This document shows positions 47,801 to 60,654 of a DNA stretch of 64,000 nucleotides, in pieces. Both the position numbers and the translations under genes were made by a program. The notes beneath the pieces were generated by a model, which ran no database searches, was not told the origin of the DNA, and worked only from the letters and a program-made list of their open reading frames with translations. Each line of letters starts with the position of its first letter. The first letter of the stretch is position 1. Origin of the DNA: Sphagnum compactum (lineage: Eukaryota > Bryophyta > Sphagnopsida > Sphagnales); contig OZ234496.1 in assembly GCA_965153455.1 (NCBI GenBank), positions 13,818,304-13,882,303 on the forward strand, written 5' to 3'.

Positions 47801-49195
47801 GTAACATAGTAATGGTACCCGTCCTTTCAGTTCATTGCATTCTTCACCATTTGAGTAACAGCCTTATTATGAGGGCGATTGGAGTACGATATGCAAATCA
47901 AGGATCAAGGGGATTCTTACCGGCCATCACCATGCATCATCGTATAGGGAGTCAATGTGACTAAATTTTCTTGTAGTTGGCCCCAATATTGCTGCTTGAC
48001 TTTAGCTAAAGAATAGTCTGTTTCTTTTTTTGTGCACCCTCATCAAGCTCTTGGCCTTTGAAAAAAATTTCCATGCACGAGCAAGAGAGAGAGAGAGAGA
48101 GAGAGGACCACATGTCTAGTCCTTGAAGAAAGTATGTTCATATTTCCCACCAGCCATTGGACGAAAAAATAGTGGCTGGATCTCTAAGGATGGGCTCATT
48201 GAGTTGTATTTATCACTGACCTTTCTGCTACCTGCCAATTTGAAGGCATGTGTACTGAAGCCAGCATTGTTGCTGGTTCTCTGTAGCATGCTAGTCATGC
48301 ACAAAACTCCCCTTCAAACCTGCCAGAAACTCTTCTGCCCACCAATGTATATCAATCACACCTGTTAAGCTCAGCAAATTATATCAATGCCAACCTTACC
48401 TCTTCTCTTCTAAAACCTCTGCTGAAAAACAAAGGTGTTCCACAAAGGTCTGAATTCACCTAATCACACACACACCATATACAGGAATGTGACTTCAAAA
48501 CCTTCAGTCACAGAAAAGAACAGAGTCAGAATAGGGGAAATTGTGCCTCTCCCAAGGACACAATAAGCATCAAGTATCAGCATGCAGCTCTAGTTTTGCA
48601 TGGTCCAGATCCTCCCTCCTTGTGTGTTTGATGCAGTACATCATCACATCTATGACCAAGGATTAATTCTTTGGTGAACAATTAGAACAGGACATGAGGA
48701 GGAGATAATACCTGGAGTCCAGTCTTGGAAGTGGTCATGTGATGGAGTAATCCTGCCATGCAGACCACCTGTTTTGGGATTAGCTCCTACCATACTTTAT
48801 GCTAGCATTCATGTTTCATTTCAATCTGTTAAATTTATGCATCCAAAGTCTATTCATGTCAAAAGTGTAATTTTATGTCAAAGGGAGCATCTTGTTCCAC
48901 GATTCCTGCACATACTATGTGATCCAAAGCAAATGGGAAAATCCCAAAAGGGACCTCATGGCAGAAATCGCATTCAAATATCCCAACTGAGTTGTTGTAG
49001 CCTGCCCTTTGTAAAGGACTAGAAGCTCAATTGAAGTGTAGCTGTGCTGGGTACTGCTCCCAAAGGATGTACATTGATGAAAGCCCAACCCCTGAAGAAA
49101 AGGCTATTTTTGATGGTCCAAAACATAATATGATTCCAACAACAATGAAGGTCATTTGGATGGTACAGCAGATTGGGATGCATGGGGGCCTGAGA
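44810..49195. other. Intergenic DNA, with an unexplained gene-like stretch at 47.1-48.4 kb
   Basis: 45.4-46.7 kb is AT-rich spacer. 47.1-48.4 kb has the composition and GT/AG-like signals of genic DNA. One plus-strand frame (about 47499-47669) gives a compact acidic and Gly-rich sequence starting MSEEGLLIGDDAVHGEEAYV and ending at a stop, but I recognise no family, and the opposite strand is also open. A GA microsatellite lies at 48081-48107. The last few hundred bases should hold the 3' end of the minus-strand dynein light chain gene. No gene is called. Confidence 0.4.
48081..48107. repeat. (GA)n microsatellite
   Basis: A run of GA dinucleotides preceded by GAGCAA. Confidence 0.9.
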
Positions 49196-50893
49196 TCAAG
49201 CAGGATCAGGTGCATGGGACGTCTTTTGAACAGCAATCAAATAGTACTCTTTTTCTGGAGTCACAATCATTTCAGTAGTTGTAGTTCGGATCCGCAACAT
49301 TGTCAATTCATTCTGCAAAAGAACTTGCACATAGTGGTAAGGTAATGGATTTCTCTCATTGAAGCTTCCTCCTACTTAGTTGCTTATCCAATACTTACAC
49401 GATGCCTTTTATGAGCATGCCTTAATGCTGGTCTTTAGAAACACTTGAGAACCACCACAAGACTTCACACTGTAACAGACATAATATCACATGTGGGTTG
49501 AGAAGTTGCAGCTTCTACGGCTGCCCATAGACACACATAATTCAGGGAAATTGGTAGGAATGAAGAAGGCTAGGGGCAAAAGAAACCAAGCACTCTTTCG
49601 TGACCTTGGAAGAGGAGGAATTGAGAAGAGAAACGTGTACTTCTTCGATCTCTACTTCAGAACTAATTTGCAAAATTATCTGTTCCGACTTTGCAGGCAC
49701 AATAATCTCCGTGGCGGCCATTCTTTCCTCATCACAAAAAACATGCACAACCTTAAGAAGAAAGGAAAAATGTTCTATGCATTGATCCAATTTGTACAAG
49801 GATTCGTCACTACTTACCTTCGGATCGTGATTCAAAGTGATCATCTTCGCTCGTTGAGCCAGTGGAGTCACAAACGCCGCATACTACACGGGTTCATGCA
49901 CAGGAGTGAGTCCGGAATTATTGCAAGCAAAATCTGTGTCATTCTTCTTCTTCGTCCCCTAACAGGTTCCTCGTTCCGATCTCGACTCATTTCTAAAGCT
50001 CGCGCGAAGCTTAATGAGAGAATTAGTGACTGAAAATAGTCAGAAATCAAACAGGACTTGTTCTTCGGAAGCACGCACAATCGTGTTGACACGAAGAAGC
50101 TGACTTATGTGAAACACGATGCAATTGTATATGATGCTTACCTGTTGCGTGCCTTCTTTGTCCATGGAGCTTCGAATCGGGATCGCGTCATTGTTAGTGA
50201 TCACTGTGCCGATGATCCCTGCACACGCAACTCGCTCGCAAGATCTGTATTATTACTGTTTCTTTCAACTTTCAGGTATTACTATGGTACAAACACTTCA
50301 ACAAACACAGGAGCGCGCGCCCACAGAATGACTCGATCTGTGACTCGATCTGTGACTCCAATTGTGGCATTAAGATGATACTGGAAATTTGCAAACCTCG
50401 ATGTGATGCTATGCGTTTGATTGCCTCCTCTGCTTCTGCCTGCAATAATCACACATATGACAAACTCATAAGTATATTATCTTGATGCCATCGTCCATTG
50501 CAATTACAGAATGTAAAGATTCGGTACAATGCCTCGTCTTCACCACATTTTGGGGGTGCAAATCTCCATTTCCTAGCGGTTATGTGCGAGAGGAGCCGTC
50601 GTTTGACTCAATCTTGTGCTGAATAACGTAATGCAAGAGAAAACAATGTGACGAAATGTGCATCTGAGCGTGATAGACATGCAGAAACAAGAGAAAAAAT
50701 ATGACGAAACGTGCATCTATTGTGCTTTGAGAGATGCAGGATTGTGGAGAGAGAGAGAGACACATACACGGTTGGCCGATGCTCTCTTATCTCTCCCGAT
50801 TTCCGATTCTCGACGGTTCACCAGCTTTGGAACACCTTCTTTCGATGCGGAAGAGTCTAATTTACCTTCCTCCGGTTCCTGATCCTCTGCCAT
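49196..50893 (-). CDS. Dynein light chain, roadblock/LC7 type
   Basis: Five small exons join in phase: 50866-50893, 50397-50435, 50142-50218, 49818-49883 and 49196-49312 (minus strand), giving 108 residues, the normal size for this family (about 96-105). Roadblock light chains are dimeric subunits of cytoplasmic and axonemal dynein that bind the intermediate chains. The order of conserved pieces fits: EEAIKRIASHRG (helix 1), IIGTVITNNDAIPIRSSMD (beta hairpin with the family's G-I-P-I-K-S-like turn), YAAFVTPLAQRAKMITLNHD (helix 2), NELTMLRIRTTTTEMIVTP and EKEYYLIAVQ (last strands). Every exon is too short to stand out as an open frame, and longer meaningless frames on the plus strand cover it. 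The second exon uses the inner of two GCAG acceptors (GCAGGCAG); the outer one would break the frame. Inference: a role in motile sperm cilia if the host is a flagellate-sperm plant. Confidence 0.87.
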
Positions 50894-53040
50894 CCCTTCT
50901 CCTGGACTCTTCTTTCTCCCTGCGCGACTCCTAGTATTCCGCCATCACCCCCATAGTCTTCCACGAACTTTTGATTTCGGAACTCAACTTTAGGACCTTT
51001 CTCGCCCTCCTTATCAATTTCATCGTCACTCTTGTTGCCACGCTACAACAAATGCGCATTTCGTCGTGCTCGTCGTCTGTTCTTCACTTCGGTTAGGTTC
51101 TTCCCGGTTGCTGTTGCACCTTCTGGTGGTTATTATAGCATGATCAAAACCCCAACTGGATCCCTTCAGTTCTGTTGCTGGAAATGTTTCTATAATGGAC
51201 TACTCCACATCACACAACTAGAATGTATATATGTATGTATGTAGCGAAACCAAAACATTTTGGCGCATTTCTGGGCACATCTCACAATGTCTCTAGTCTC
51301 TCTAATCGCTACCCTGCACAGGAGTCTCAAAAATCACCACCACCACCACCACAAATCCACAAACAGAGGGAGGAAGAGAGGGACTTGCAATTTTCTTCAT
51401 TTGGTCTCTACATTTTGGAAGAAATGTTTCTTCATTGTGTTGTTTTCATTTTGGTCCCATATTTTGAGGAATTTTTCAAAGGGTGCACAATTCTCATTTG
51501 GTTCCCACATTTTTGAGATCAAAATGTTCATATGGTATGTTTTCATTTGGTTACCACATTTTGAGATCAAAATGTTCATATGGTATGTTTTCCTTCCCAC
51601 ATTTTGAGATCAAAATTGTTCATATGGTATGTTTTTCATTTGGTCCCATCATTTTGAAGAAGAATGTTCAGCATGTGTTGTAGTTTTTCATTTCGTCCCA
51701 CATATTGTGAGGAATGTTCATCGAATGTAGTTTTTCATTTGCTACCACTTTTTGAAGAATGTTCCCACGGTGTAGTTTTTTCATTTGATCCTACATTTTT
51801 AAGGAATTTTCAATGAGTGTAGTATTTAATTTGGTTATACATTTGATGGAATGTTCTTGAGACGATGTTGTTAGTATGACATTTGCATATAATATCTCAA
51901 CAATGCTCTGGGTTTTGTCAAATTGTTTGACAAAATGATAAACATGTGGAGGCTACCATTGTGTTTAAGGATCATGGTAAACCTTTAAACCCTAAACATG
52001 CACACAAATGACAAATTGTCCTATAGAGAAAGATTGAGTCCAAGCATCGAGAAAATCTTAAGATCTCAAAATTATATTATCACTTTCAGAACTTGAGTTT
52101 TTTAAGAAGGAAGTCTTGAATATTTAAAATGAAATTTATTTAATGGATCAAAACATGTTCAAATTATGCAACTTTTTTTTATCATTGGAAAGGTTACGGT
52201 GCAATGTGAACTATAACATAATGGATCAAATTTTCAAAAACAAAGTTGTTTATTGAAAGTTATGAATGTTTGAAAGGTCGAAACAAAAAATTGTCAAATT
52301 GACTTCCAATCTTTCATAGGGCAAAATTTGGATGACAAAATCATGTTTGATTTGATAGCTTGATATATAATATAATGTACTTGGATGCCTTGCTCCTCGG
52401 GCATTAACCTACTCCAATCTCATACAAATCCTCCCCAAAAACACACACACACAAGGGGTGCGTCACATTGTGGCCTTGCCATTTACATTAAAATGAATCT
52501 TAATGCAAAAGAAGAATTATGGAAACTCAAATTTTTCACGATGCAAAAAATATTATTAATCTTCAAAAAATCCTTCTAAAAGAAACCAAAATCCTTCAAG
52601 ATATTATAACTCTATTATAACTAATCTCAAAGTTTCAACACAAGCCAAAATATATCATCTTTCAAAAATCCTCATATTAAAAATAGACCGAATACCTAGG
52701 GGACAAAATCCATTAAGCTACTATATATACTCTATAAATGAATCTAAACACAATATCCTTGCCTTGGTAGTATGCAAGGCCAATAAATAAATAAATAAAA
52801 TAAATATAAAAATAAAAAGAGGAAGAAGATGCATTGTACTTAAATCTCTCTCTCTCTCTCTCTCAACTTGTACTCCATATCCACCTACCAGACATGAGAA
52901 AATATTGTCAGACAAAAATGAGATCCTTGTTTCTATTAGGACACTCTACTAGCCTACTCTCTCTCCTCTTCTTCTTCCTCCTCCTCCTCCTCTTGACTAC
53001 ACAACACACTCAACACATCCACCCCACCTGTTTCCTACTA
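50894..53040. other. Dynein light chain promoter side and intergenic DNA
   Basis: 50.9-51.2 kb is the GC-richer upstream flank of the minus-strand light chain gene. 51.4-51.85 kb is a minisatellite. A telomere-type motif (TTTAAACCCTAAAC) lies near 51985. CT and CTT/CTC tracts occur at 52846-52865 and 52965-52995. No gene is seen. Confidence 0.5.
51430..51840. repeat. Minisatellite with about 50 bp units (ATTTTGAGATCAAAATGTTC)
   Basis: Units contain TTTTCATTTGGT[C/T/A]CC, CA[C/T]ATTTTGA and, in the central copies, GATCAAAATGTTCATATGGTATG. About eight units are recognisable. The central three are nearly identical, and the outer ones are diverged. Confidence 0.85.
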
Positions 53041-53720
53041 ATATTTTTCCTACCTAGTGAGTTTTCTACCTAGTGACCTAGTGGATTACTTTTTTTTTTC
53101 CTACTTGGTGGATTTTGCAACCTGGTGGATTATTTGTTTCCCTACTTAGTGGACTTTCAACCTGGTGGATTATTTGTTTCCCTACTTAGTGGACTTTCAA
53201 CCTAGTGGATTTTTTCCTACTTAATGGATTTTCAACCTAGTGGGTTTTGGTTTCTATGTAGGTGGGTTTTCTACCTTGTGGATTTTGTTTCTATCTAGGC
53301 GGGCGGGTTTTCTACCTTGTGGGTTTTGTTTCAATCTAGGTGGGTTTTCTACCTTGTGGGTTTTGTTTCTATCTAGGCGGGCGGGTTTTCTACCTTGTGG
53401 GTTTTGTTTCTATCTAGGCGGGTGGGTTTTCTACCTTGTGGGTTTTGTTTCTATCTTGGTGGGTGGTCTTTTCTACCTTGTGGGTATTGTTTCTATCTAG
53501 GTGGGTGGGGTTTTCTACCTTGTGGAATTTGTTTCTAACTAGGTGGGTTAATTCCTACCTTGTGGGGTTTTTTTTTATTTAAAAATACTTAGTTCACATT
53601 CAACCGAGTAAAATTTTTCCCAACTTAGTAGATTTTCAACCTAGGCTAGTGGATTTCTTTTACATATACCCAGTGAATCTTTCCACACTTAGTCGATTTT
53701 CAACCTCGTGGGTTTCTTTC
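53040..53720. repeat. Minisatellite built on CCTAGTGG/CCTTGTGGGTTTTG units
   Basis: The left part (53040-53240) repeats CTACTTAGTGGACTTTCAACCTGGTGGATT-like units. The centre (53240-53560) repeats TTCTACCTTGTGGGTTTTG and TTTCTATCTAGG[C/T]GGG with unit lengths of about 45-60 bp. The right part (53600-53730) returns to the left type. An open frame through the centre (53240-53500) gives a Gly/Phe-rich repeat and is treated as a by-product. Confidence 0.9.
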
Positions 53721-55863
53721 TACCCAGTGAACCCCCCCCCAAATGGGTCAAAATCATGTGCTATGTTCCCTTCTACTCCCCCAAAAAAAATTCCGTCCAT
53801 CACAAAATCTACCCCCCTCAACACCCCCCCAACCCTTCAGCCCTTTTTTTTATTGGCGAAATTTTGCCAAAAAACGAATTTAAAAACCAAAAAAAACTTA
53901 AAAAATGAAATGATTTTGGAGGTTTTCAGTTGCCAAAAGTGAGGAAAGAATAGTAAAAAATCGCCAGGCTTTCTATATTTGGTTTTAGCATGTTGCCAAA
54001 AATATAAAAAGGATCATTAAAGATTTTTTATTTTATATCTGGTTTTTATAGCCAGATTTGGGTAAATCTTCACAAGGATGATTGCCACTTTGGTTACAAT
54101 ATTAAAAAATCATCCCAAAAAAATATATATATTCTTATTACCATTGATTTTTTTTGTGGCGAATTTTCTCCATTTTGCGAAAATTATTTTGGAAAAATAA
54201 TATTTCACTTCGAATTCCCTCTTTTTCTTGAAAAATAATCGCCAAAAAGATATTTGTATTCTTAAAGACGCCATAATTATCTATAATATGAAAGGGTGCT
54301 GAATTTTTTTTAACTTTCATATTCTGAATATCGCCAAATTTGGCTAAATATGATCGCTACGTAACAGCATCACTGGTTATTTATTACTAATGATAACTAA
54401 AGAGTAAAAAATAGAAAAGTAAAAAGTAAAAAAGGAAAAAAATGGCTCTGCCCGGTTTCCCGGCTGCCCGGCTGCCCGCCCCATCAGGGCTTTTCGCTCT
54501 TCTCTCTGGTTCTCGCACTACCTCTGCTCTTGGTGTTGCTGCTGCTCTCGTCCATGCGCCATAGACGCGCGGATTCTTCTTTCCTGTTGCTGTGGCTTTC
54601 TGGTGCTTCCGGGACATCGCGAATTGCGTCTTTGGAGGCTGCGGTGTTCTTCTCACCCACCACAAGTGCAACCGCTTTCTTTTCCGTCTTCTCACGTCGT
54701 CAGAGGTGGTTTTTCAGAGGTGGGGACTGCAAACCATTCGCTCTGTATCGTCTGTCGTCTGTCGTCTGTCTGTTGTTTAAGATAACCTAGCTTCTCACGT
54801 AGTTGCGCCGACGCCATAATCGCTAAGCTGTGAGTTTCGGACAACTCGTCGGAAAGCTTGTACGGAAACAAAAAAAGGTAATGGCAGGAGTTGGAGGTGT
54901 GGTTAACGGAAGAGGAGAGAGAGGGAGGCAGGGGGAACAACCGACAGACGGAGAAGAGCGAGAGAGAGAGAGTCTCTCTGTGTTTGTGTTTTCTGGTGTG
55001 GCTCGGGAAAGACTAATACAGTAGTTCATGGAGGAGCGTGGCTTGGAAGCTTTAGGGGAAAGTAGATGGATGTTGTAGTAAGAGCACGGAGGATTGTGAA
55101 GCATATAGGTATATGAGATGGAATGTGTTCTGGAAGAATCAGCATCAGGAAAGGTGGAGCATAATGTGTTGTTGTTGTTGCTAATTTAGGGTCAACAACT
55201 GAGAGCAGCAAATGTCTCCCATTGTCTGTAGCACTCATCTGTAGACCAGACATTGCGGTACTAGGTCTCCAGTAGTAGAAGCTGCTGGAATCATCTAGAG
55301 GCTTCACAACTTTGAGATAGATCTTGATCAATCCTGGCTTCTGGTGGTGTGAGCAAGATACTTCTGTCTTGCATTTTTTCTGTTTCTTTCCTGGATTTCT
55401 TTTGCCAGTTGATGCATCTGTCTATATTCTTTAAAATCCTAGTGGCAAAGGATAAGGAAGAGCACCGTTGTAAGCACATGCCTTTTGCACCTTCTTACTG
55501 TAGTTTTTTTGTAGCCAATTTGTGTTCTCCTGTTTTGCTCACAGGACCTGTTGACTTACATGCTGGATATGCGAGGAACAATTTGTATGGTGGAAGGTTT
55601 TACACTCACTCCTCAGTCAATCTATTGCAGGACAATTGCTGCACTGGATCACAACTGACAGATTTCGAGTTGCAAAAGCAGAGCACTCCATTTCCATCTT
55701 CAGTCACATCTGAAGAGCTTCTTCTACAGGAGTTGCAAATCAAGAGATTTTGGTGCCCTTCAATGCACAAATAAGGTATGAAACATGTACAATTGAGGAG
55801 TTTGCAGCTTCTTACAAATGGGATTTAATAGTTGGAAATATTTTGAGCGTGGTGGAATTGCAG
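53721..55863. other. Spacer, then probable promoter and 5' leader of the CID7-type gene
   Basis: 53.72-54.4 kb is AT-rich with TTTGGC/GCCAAA-type inverted motifs. 54.43-55.0 kb is markedly GC-richer and looks like a transcription start region. 55.0-55.86 kb probably contains non-coding leader exons or introns, because the first coding exon begins right after an acceptor (TTGCAG at 55858-55863). An open frame at 55349-55774 matches nothing I know. Confidence 0.4.
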
Positions 55864-55865
55864 GC

Positions 55866-58800
55866 ATGTACAGAATGGGTTCATCGAGCAATGGACCTTT
55901 ATTTGGAGTAAGTGAAGGTCTTGCTGCTGCTGTGTCGGGTTTGTCAATTTCTTCAGGTGGTCAGAGCAATCATGGAGCTGGAGAGGCATACAGTTCTCCC
56001 AGCAATCAGGGATCTGCAGTACTCTCTCCTCAGAAGGACTCCAGCTTGGTTGGCACTTCTTCAGGTTCATTTGGAACATTAGGACGGACGTCCCTGAATC
56101 CACATGCAGCAGAATTTGTACCCAAATCTTTGAAGCCTGTGAACAACTCTATATCTATGAATGCTTGGGACACAAGCAAGCCTACGATTGAAAAAGATGT
56201 TGGCGTATCAAAACTGCACAGAACAAACTCAAGCAATTCCAATGCTTCAGATGATGAGTACCGCCGTCTCTTCCGCGCTCAGCTTCCAGATGACCTAATG
56301 CCAGATTTTGATGCCGGAGATTTTGCAGCTGGTGTTTCAGATTATGAGGAATCTGCATACTTGGACACGGCAGGTCACAAAGGTTGGGAAGCGGGCAGTG
56401 GCAGCACTGGTTCACAAGCAGAAGGCTTCCATTATGATGATAGAATACAGCAAAGTGCATTACAGGCAACTTCCTACAGTCCTCCTGGAGGGAATGGGTT
56501 AAGATACAACAATGGACATGGAACCACATTTTCTAGCCCTAGTTTTGTGAGACCTTATCTTCCAGAGCTTCAATCCTCTGTGCAGCAGCCACAGATTTTG
56601 GCAGGGAACCGGGAAAGACAGGCCCCAGCTCTGTGGCCTGACACCAATGAGAGTGCAGGCTCTTTTAGTGATTGGGGGCTGGGAGACCAGACATTTCCTG
56701 ATGACCTGGGTGAGATTGACCCTGTGAATCTTCTCACAGCTGAGTTCCCAGGATTTGCATCAGAAAGTCTTGCAGAAATCTACTATGCCAATGGTGGTGA
56801 TCTGAGCCTGACAATGGAGATGCTTACAGAGCTTGAGGTGTGCTACATTTTGGGAAATCTGTTCTCAACGGTTTGATGATGAGTCTTTCTTGGGTTTGTT
56901 GTACTGTTGTGTATCTGGACTTCACCTCACATGCCTGTTTGTGACTCATCTATCAAATGCTTAAATTGCAGTCAATTTTCTGTGCAATTAGACTTTGCAT
57001 TGGAAAAGGGTCAGAGGTGGCAATACCAATCACTGCCCTTGTAGGCATTGAAAGGGCATGCTTATTCCATATGAAGTCAATAGTAATTTATGCTCAAAAA
57101 GTTTGAGTGTGACTTCCTGTAAATTTTCACTCATTTGCAGCTTCAGAATGAAGGAGGTTCAGCAAAGCAGTTCCAGTCACCCCCAACACAAGTTCCACCT
57201 TCACCAAGGGATTTCCCAGCACTTTCTGCATTTGAGAATTTGAATGCATCATCATTGTCCACTAGGGCAACTGGTGCAGTTGTGGGGGACTCAAGGGCAA
57301 CTCCCGATTTTGTGGCTGCTGTACGAAAGCAAGCAGCACAACAGGCTGCACAGTTGCAGTACGAGCGAAATGGTGCAGTTGATCTTTCTATGGGAGCCTT
57401 ACGAGGGGCCAGTTCCCAAGGTCAGGGAGTTGGGGGCTTCCTCCGGGATGCTAGGGGTTCTCATGGAGAGAGGTTGGAAGCATATCAGCTGCATGGGCGT
57501 GAGGCACATGCACCTCCTCCACCAACCTGGCTTGACACTGGAGATTCTGTTGGTGGGTTTTTCTGCATCCAGAAAACGGAGGATTTTTAAGTTATGGTTA
57601 GCTTAGTGAGTCAATTGGTGTAATCACTTCATAACTTTGGAATTGGATGTACTGTTGGGGTGCTCAAGAGTTTAGCAACAATCTGCTGGCTGAGAATCAT
57701 ATTCCCAGTTTGTATTGGTGGCAAGAAGAGCCCATTAGGGGCTGAGAGGGTTCAACAACTGGTGTTGATAGGCATGGCACTTATTTCCATACTCTGCTGC
57801 AGCAACCATGTACACAGACATGCGAGAAGAAGCTCGGGATCATGCCCGTGTCCGCAATGCTTACTTTGATCAGGTAAGCTCTCAGGGCCAAACTATGCAG
57901 AGAAAATGGATGGGCTCTCTGCTGGGAGGTCTTTGTTCTGGCTAGTATTGGAAATTTTAGCTGCTGCTACTCATACCTTAGTTTTTGCATTTTTGGTTTG
58001 TTACTGGTTGGTGAGTTCCATTGTTCCTTCCAGATGAGGTGTGTAGTGGCAGTGTTCACCCTTGCAGTGTGTTTGGTTTAGTCTGACCAGAAGCTTGGAG
58101 TTTATGCCAGGATCTTCCTTTGCTTTCACTCCATTTTGGATTGATGGCCATTGAACAGAGATAATGAGAAGATAAGCTAGAAATCAACTGTATAAATCTT
58201 CTGGTAGTTTAGGACTTGCAAGCTGTTATCAGCCATGAGATTTCACACTCTGGTGAACTACATATACAAATTTCTGCTGTCCTGGCTAGATCTGTGTAGT
58301 AGTCTTGTCCTGTCATGTCTGTTTCCTGCAGAGACACTTTTGTGTCATAGGCAGAACTGGTGTGGTCATGAAGATCCTGAGTATTCCAAAGGACCACTTC
58401 GCAGATCCCTCAAGCTCACCTGTGAAATAGTTTTGAGAGTGTTGAATGAGCAAGTGAGGATGTTTCAGAATTTGAGTGTCTTTTTCTTTTGATTTTCTAG
58501 CTTCTATCAAAGCGCATGGAAGGAAACCAACTGTGTCTCCCTGTTTTTTGTGAGTGAATCAGGCAAGGCAGGCATATCTCTCAGGCAACAAAGCTCTTGC
58601 TAAGGAGTTGAGTGCAAAAGGACAATGGCACAATGAACAGATGAAAGCTGCCCACAGTAAGGCAGGTGAAGCTATATTTTGGCAAAGGTACTGCAAGCTA
58701 TCCTGTGTTTCTAGATGCATCCAGAAGGAAGCTAGTTGTACCATTTATCCAGAGAGAGCAAAAAGATTGCCTGCTATATTCCAAATTCTGGAGATTCAAG

Positions 58801-59204
58801 AGAGTGCAGAGGTATCTGCCAGTGCTAAGTGTTACTTGGAAGTTCTTTTTTCTTCCTTCGTCTCGATAGAATGTGAGTGCTTTTGGTGATTTTCTTTCTG
58901 CAGGAATGCAAATGTTTATGGGAATAGTAGCAGTGCAACAGGGCAAGCACGATTACTAGATTTACACGGCCTCCATGTCAATGAGGCAATTCCAGTGTTG
59001 AAGCGTGAAATTGCGCAGTTACGCCTCAATGTAAGAAGCACCCGGCAGCAGGAACAGGTGTTTATCTGTGTTGGCACAGGGCACCATACCAAGGGCTCTC
59101 GAACCCCGGCCAGGTTACCTATTGCAGTTCAGCGGTACTTGGCAGAGGAGCACTTGCCATTTACTGAAACACAACCAGGCATGCTCCGTGTCATTGTGAG
59201 ATGA
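55866..59204 (+). CDS. CID7: CID7-type polyadenylate-binding-protein-interacting protein (PAM2, CUE, DUF1771, Smr)
   Basis: Five coding exons join in phase: 55866-56837, 57141-57552, 57803-57873, 58563-58687 and 58904-59204, giving 626 residues. Domain order: PAM2 motif at about 75-88 (SLNPHAAEFVP), which docks on the MLLE domain of poly(A)-binding protein; a CUE-like ubiquitin-binding segment at about 285-326 (LLTAEFPGFASESLAEIYY); DUF1771 at about 465-530 (REEARDHARVRNAYFDQARQ, MKAAHSKA); and a C-terminal Smr domain at about 540-626 with DLHGLHV, ICVGTGHHTKGSRTPARLP and a final LRVIV strand. Arabidopsis CID7 has the same four parts in the same order. Smr domains can have endonuclease activity; the DLHG and GTGHH blocks are present here, but cutting is unproven. 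Role inferred: cytoplasmic mRNA or translation quality control. The start is the first Met after the acceptor at 55863; an in-frame Met at 55818 would apply only if that intron is retained. Confidence 0.9.
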
Positions 59205-60654
59205 CCAAGATTTTCTGTTTATGAAATAGTGAACCTGAGAAACCCGAGGAGAAACATTATCTGGCATCATTGGTCACAACACATGACCAGGGATAGCCAA
59301 TTTCATATCCTTTTTGTGATGTGAGGCAACAAGCACATTTGAAAAATCACAGTGTAGTTGGTAGATGCCTCCGCAGTTGGCTTTGGAAAAAGCTTTGATT
59401 TAGAATCTCTTGCGCGCATGGGTACATCCATGCAGATGAGCCCACATGATCTAATCCTGAAGATATAAATCTTACTTTTGTAGGTGTATGTTATAGTTTA
59501 CTCACCACTGGAGACAGGTTTGTGAGCATGGACTAGGTTTTATAGTAGGTTTCTCACACAAGTTACTTTGTGATTAGTTCAGAAAGAAAAATTATCCATG
59601 CATCACCCAATTGTCCCTGAGTGTAAAGAATTCATGGAAGCCCTTTGGGTCAAAGAGGGGACCACTCAATTCAGGACAGCCAATTATTGTAGTAATTTTG
59701 CTTGGCTTCATCTCCTCACCGGGCTGTTCTCAGTAGCTAACTTTGTGTCATGGGGGTGTTGCTGAAGTTTCAGTGCAGGTGAAAATCGTGTTCCACAGAA
59801 GCCAGCCATGTGTTTTACGAGTGTTCATGCATCATGTTATGTGTGTTTATGAGTGATGATGATCTTAAGTTGTTGTACAGGTGAGTATGTGTCTTTGATG
59901 TGAAGAAGCAACAGAATGGTGTAAAAAGTGTACACCAATATTGGAGCCTTCCTTCTCCATGCAATTAGACTACCACCTTTTCGAACTGTCTGGGAGCTCC
60001 ACTGGTGAGATTTTAAAACTCTAATCCACCTCCTAAATATCATTATTAATCTTGTTGACTTGTTGGTTTTGTCAGATGTTAAGGGCTGTGTTTGGTTTCT
60101 GGGTTAGAGAAGCTTCCAGAGAAGTAAGAAAAGGAGAGCACGCACTCAATCTACTTCATCTTTCATCGCTTTGTACAATCAAAACATAGATAGCATTGGT
60201 CTAAAAGTCTTTGCAACCCAACAATTTTCTGTTTTTTTTCCTGTGTTGATGATGGCCATGTGGCACACCTGTGAAGGTTGGGGGGTTGATGAGGAAAAGA
60301 ATGTTTGCCTGATTACTTTAGTGAGTTGTGCGCTTCATGTTTTGTTGCATGTAAAGCACTTGGAAGCATTTCCTTAGTGTATTTGCGGGGTTACCGTAAC
60401 GTGTGCAAATATCCCTCCTATAAAGTGGAGGGGAATTACTCAAAATTCAAGTTTGAGTTTATGGCTTTTTTTTTCAATTTTGTGATATCAAAAAATTTGT
60501 AAAACTTTCCAAAATTATAGCAAAACTAAATGGAGTTTACTACACTTGTAGAAAAACACATTTCCCTTGCCCCAAAAAATGAATAAATAAATCCCAACAC
60601 ATGAAACAAAAAGAACTAATTGGCCCAAAGCAAGCAAGAGCTTTTGTCGGAATC
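59205..60654. other. 3' flank of the CID7-type gene and spacer
   Basis: The first several hundred bases probably include the 3' untranslated region. A poly-T tract lies near 60235. Short open frames at 59837-60043 and 60171-60377 have no recognisable content. Confidence 0.5.

Noticed and set aside
49491-50033. 180-residue open frame on the plus strand
   Set aside because: It is antisense to the introns and one exon of the dynein light chain gene and shows no domain.
53240-53500. Repetitive Gly/Phe/Cys protein
   Set aside because: It is the translation of a minisatellite whose units are not consistently multiples of three.
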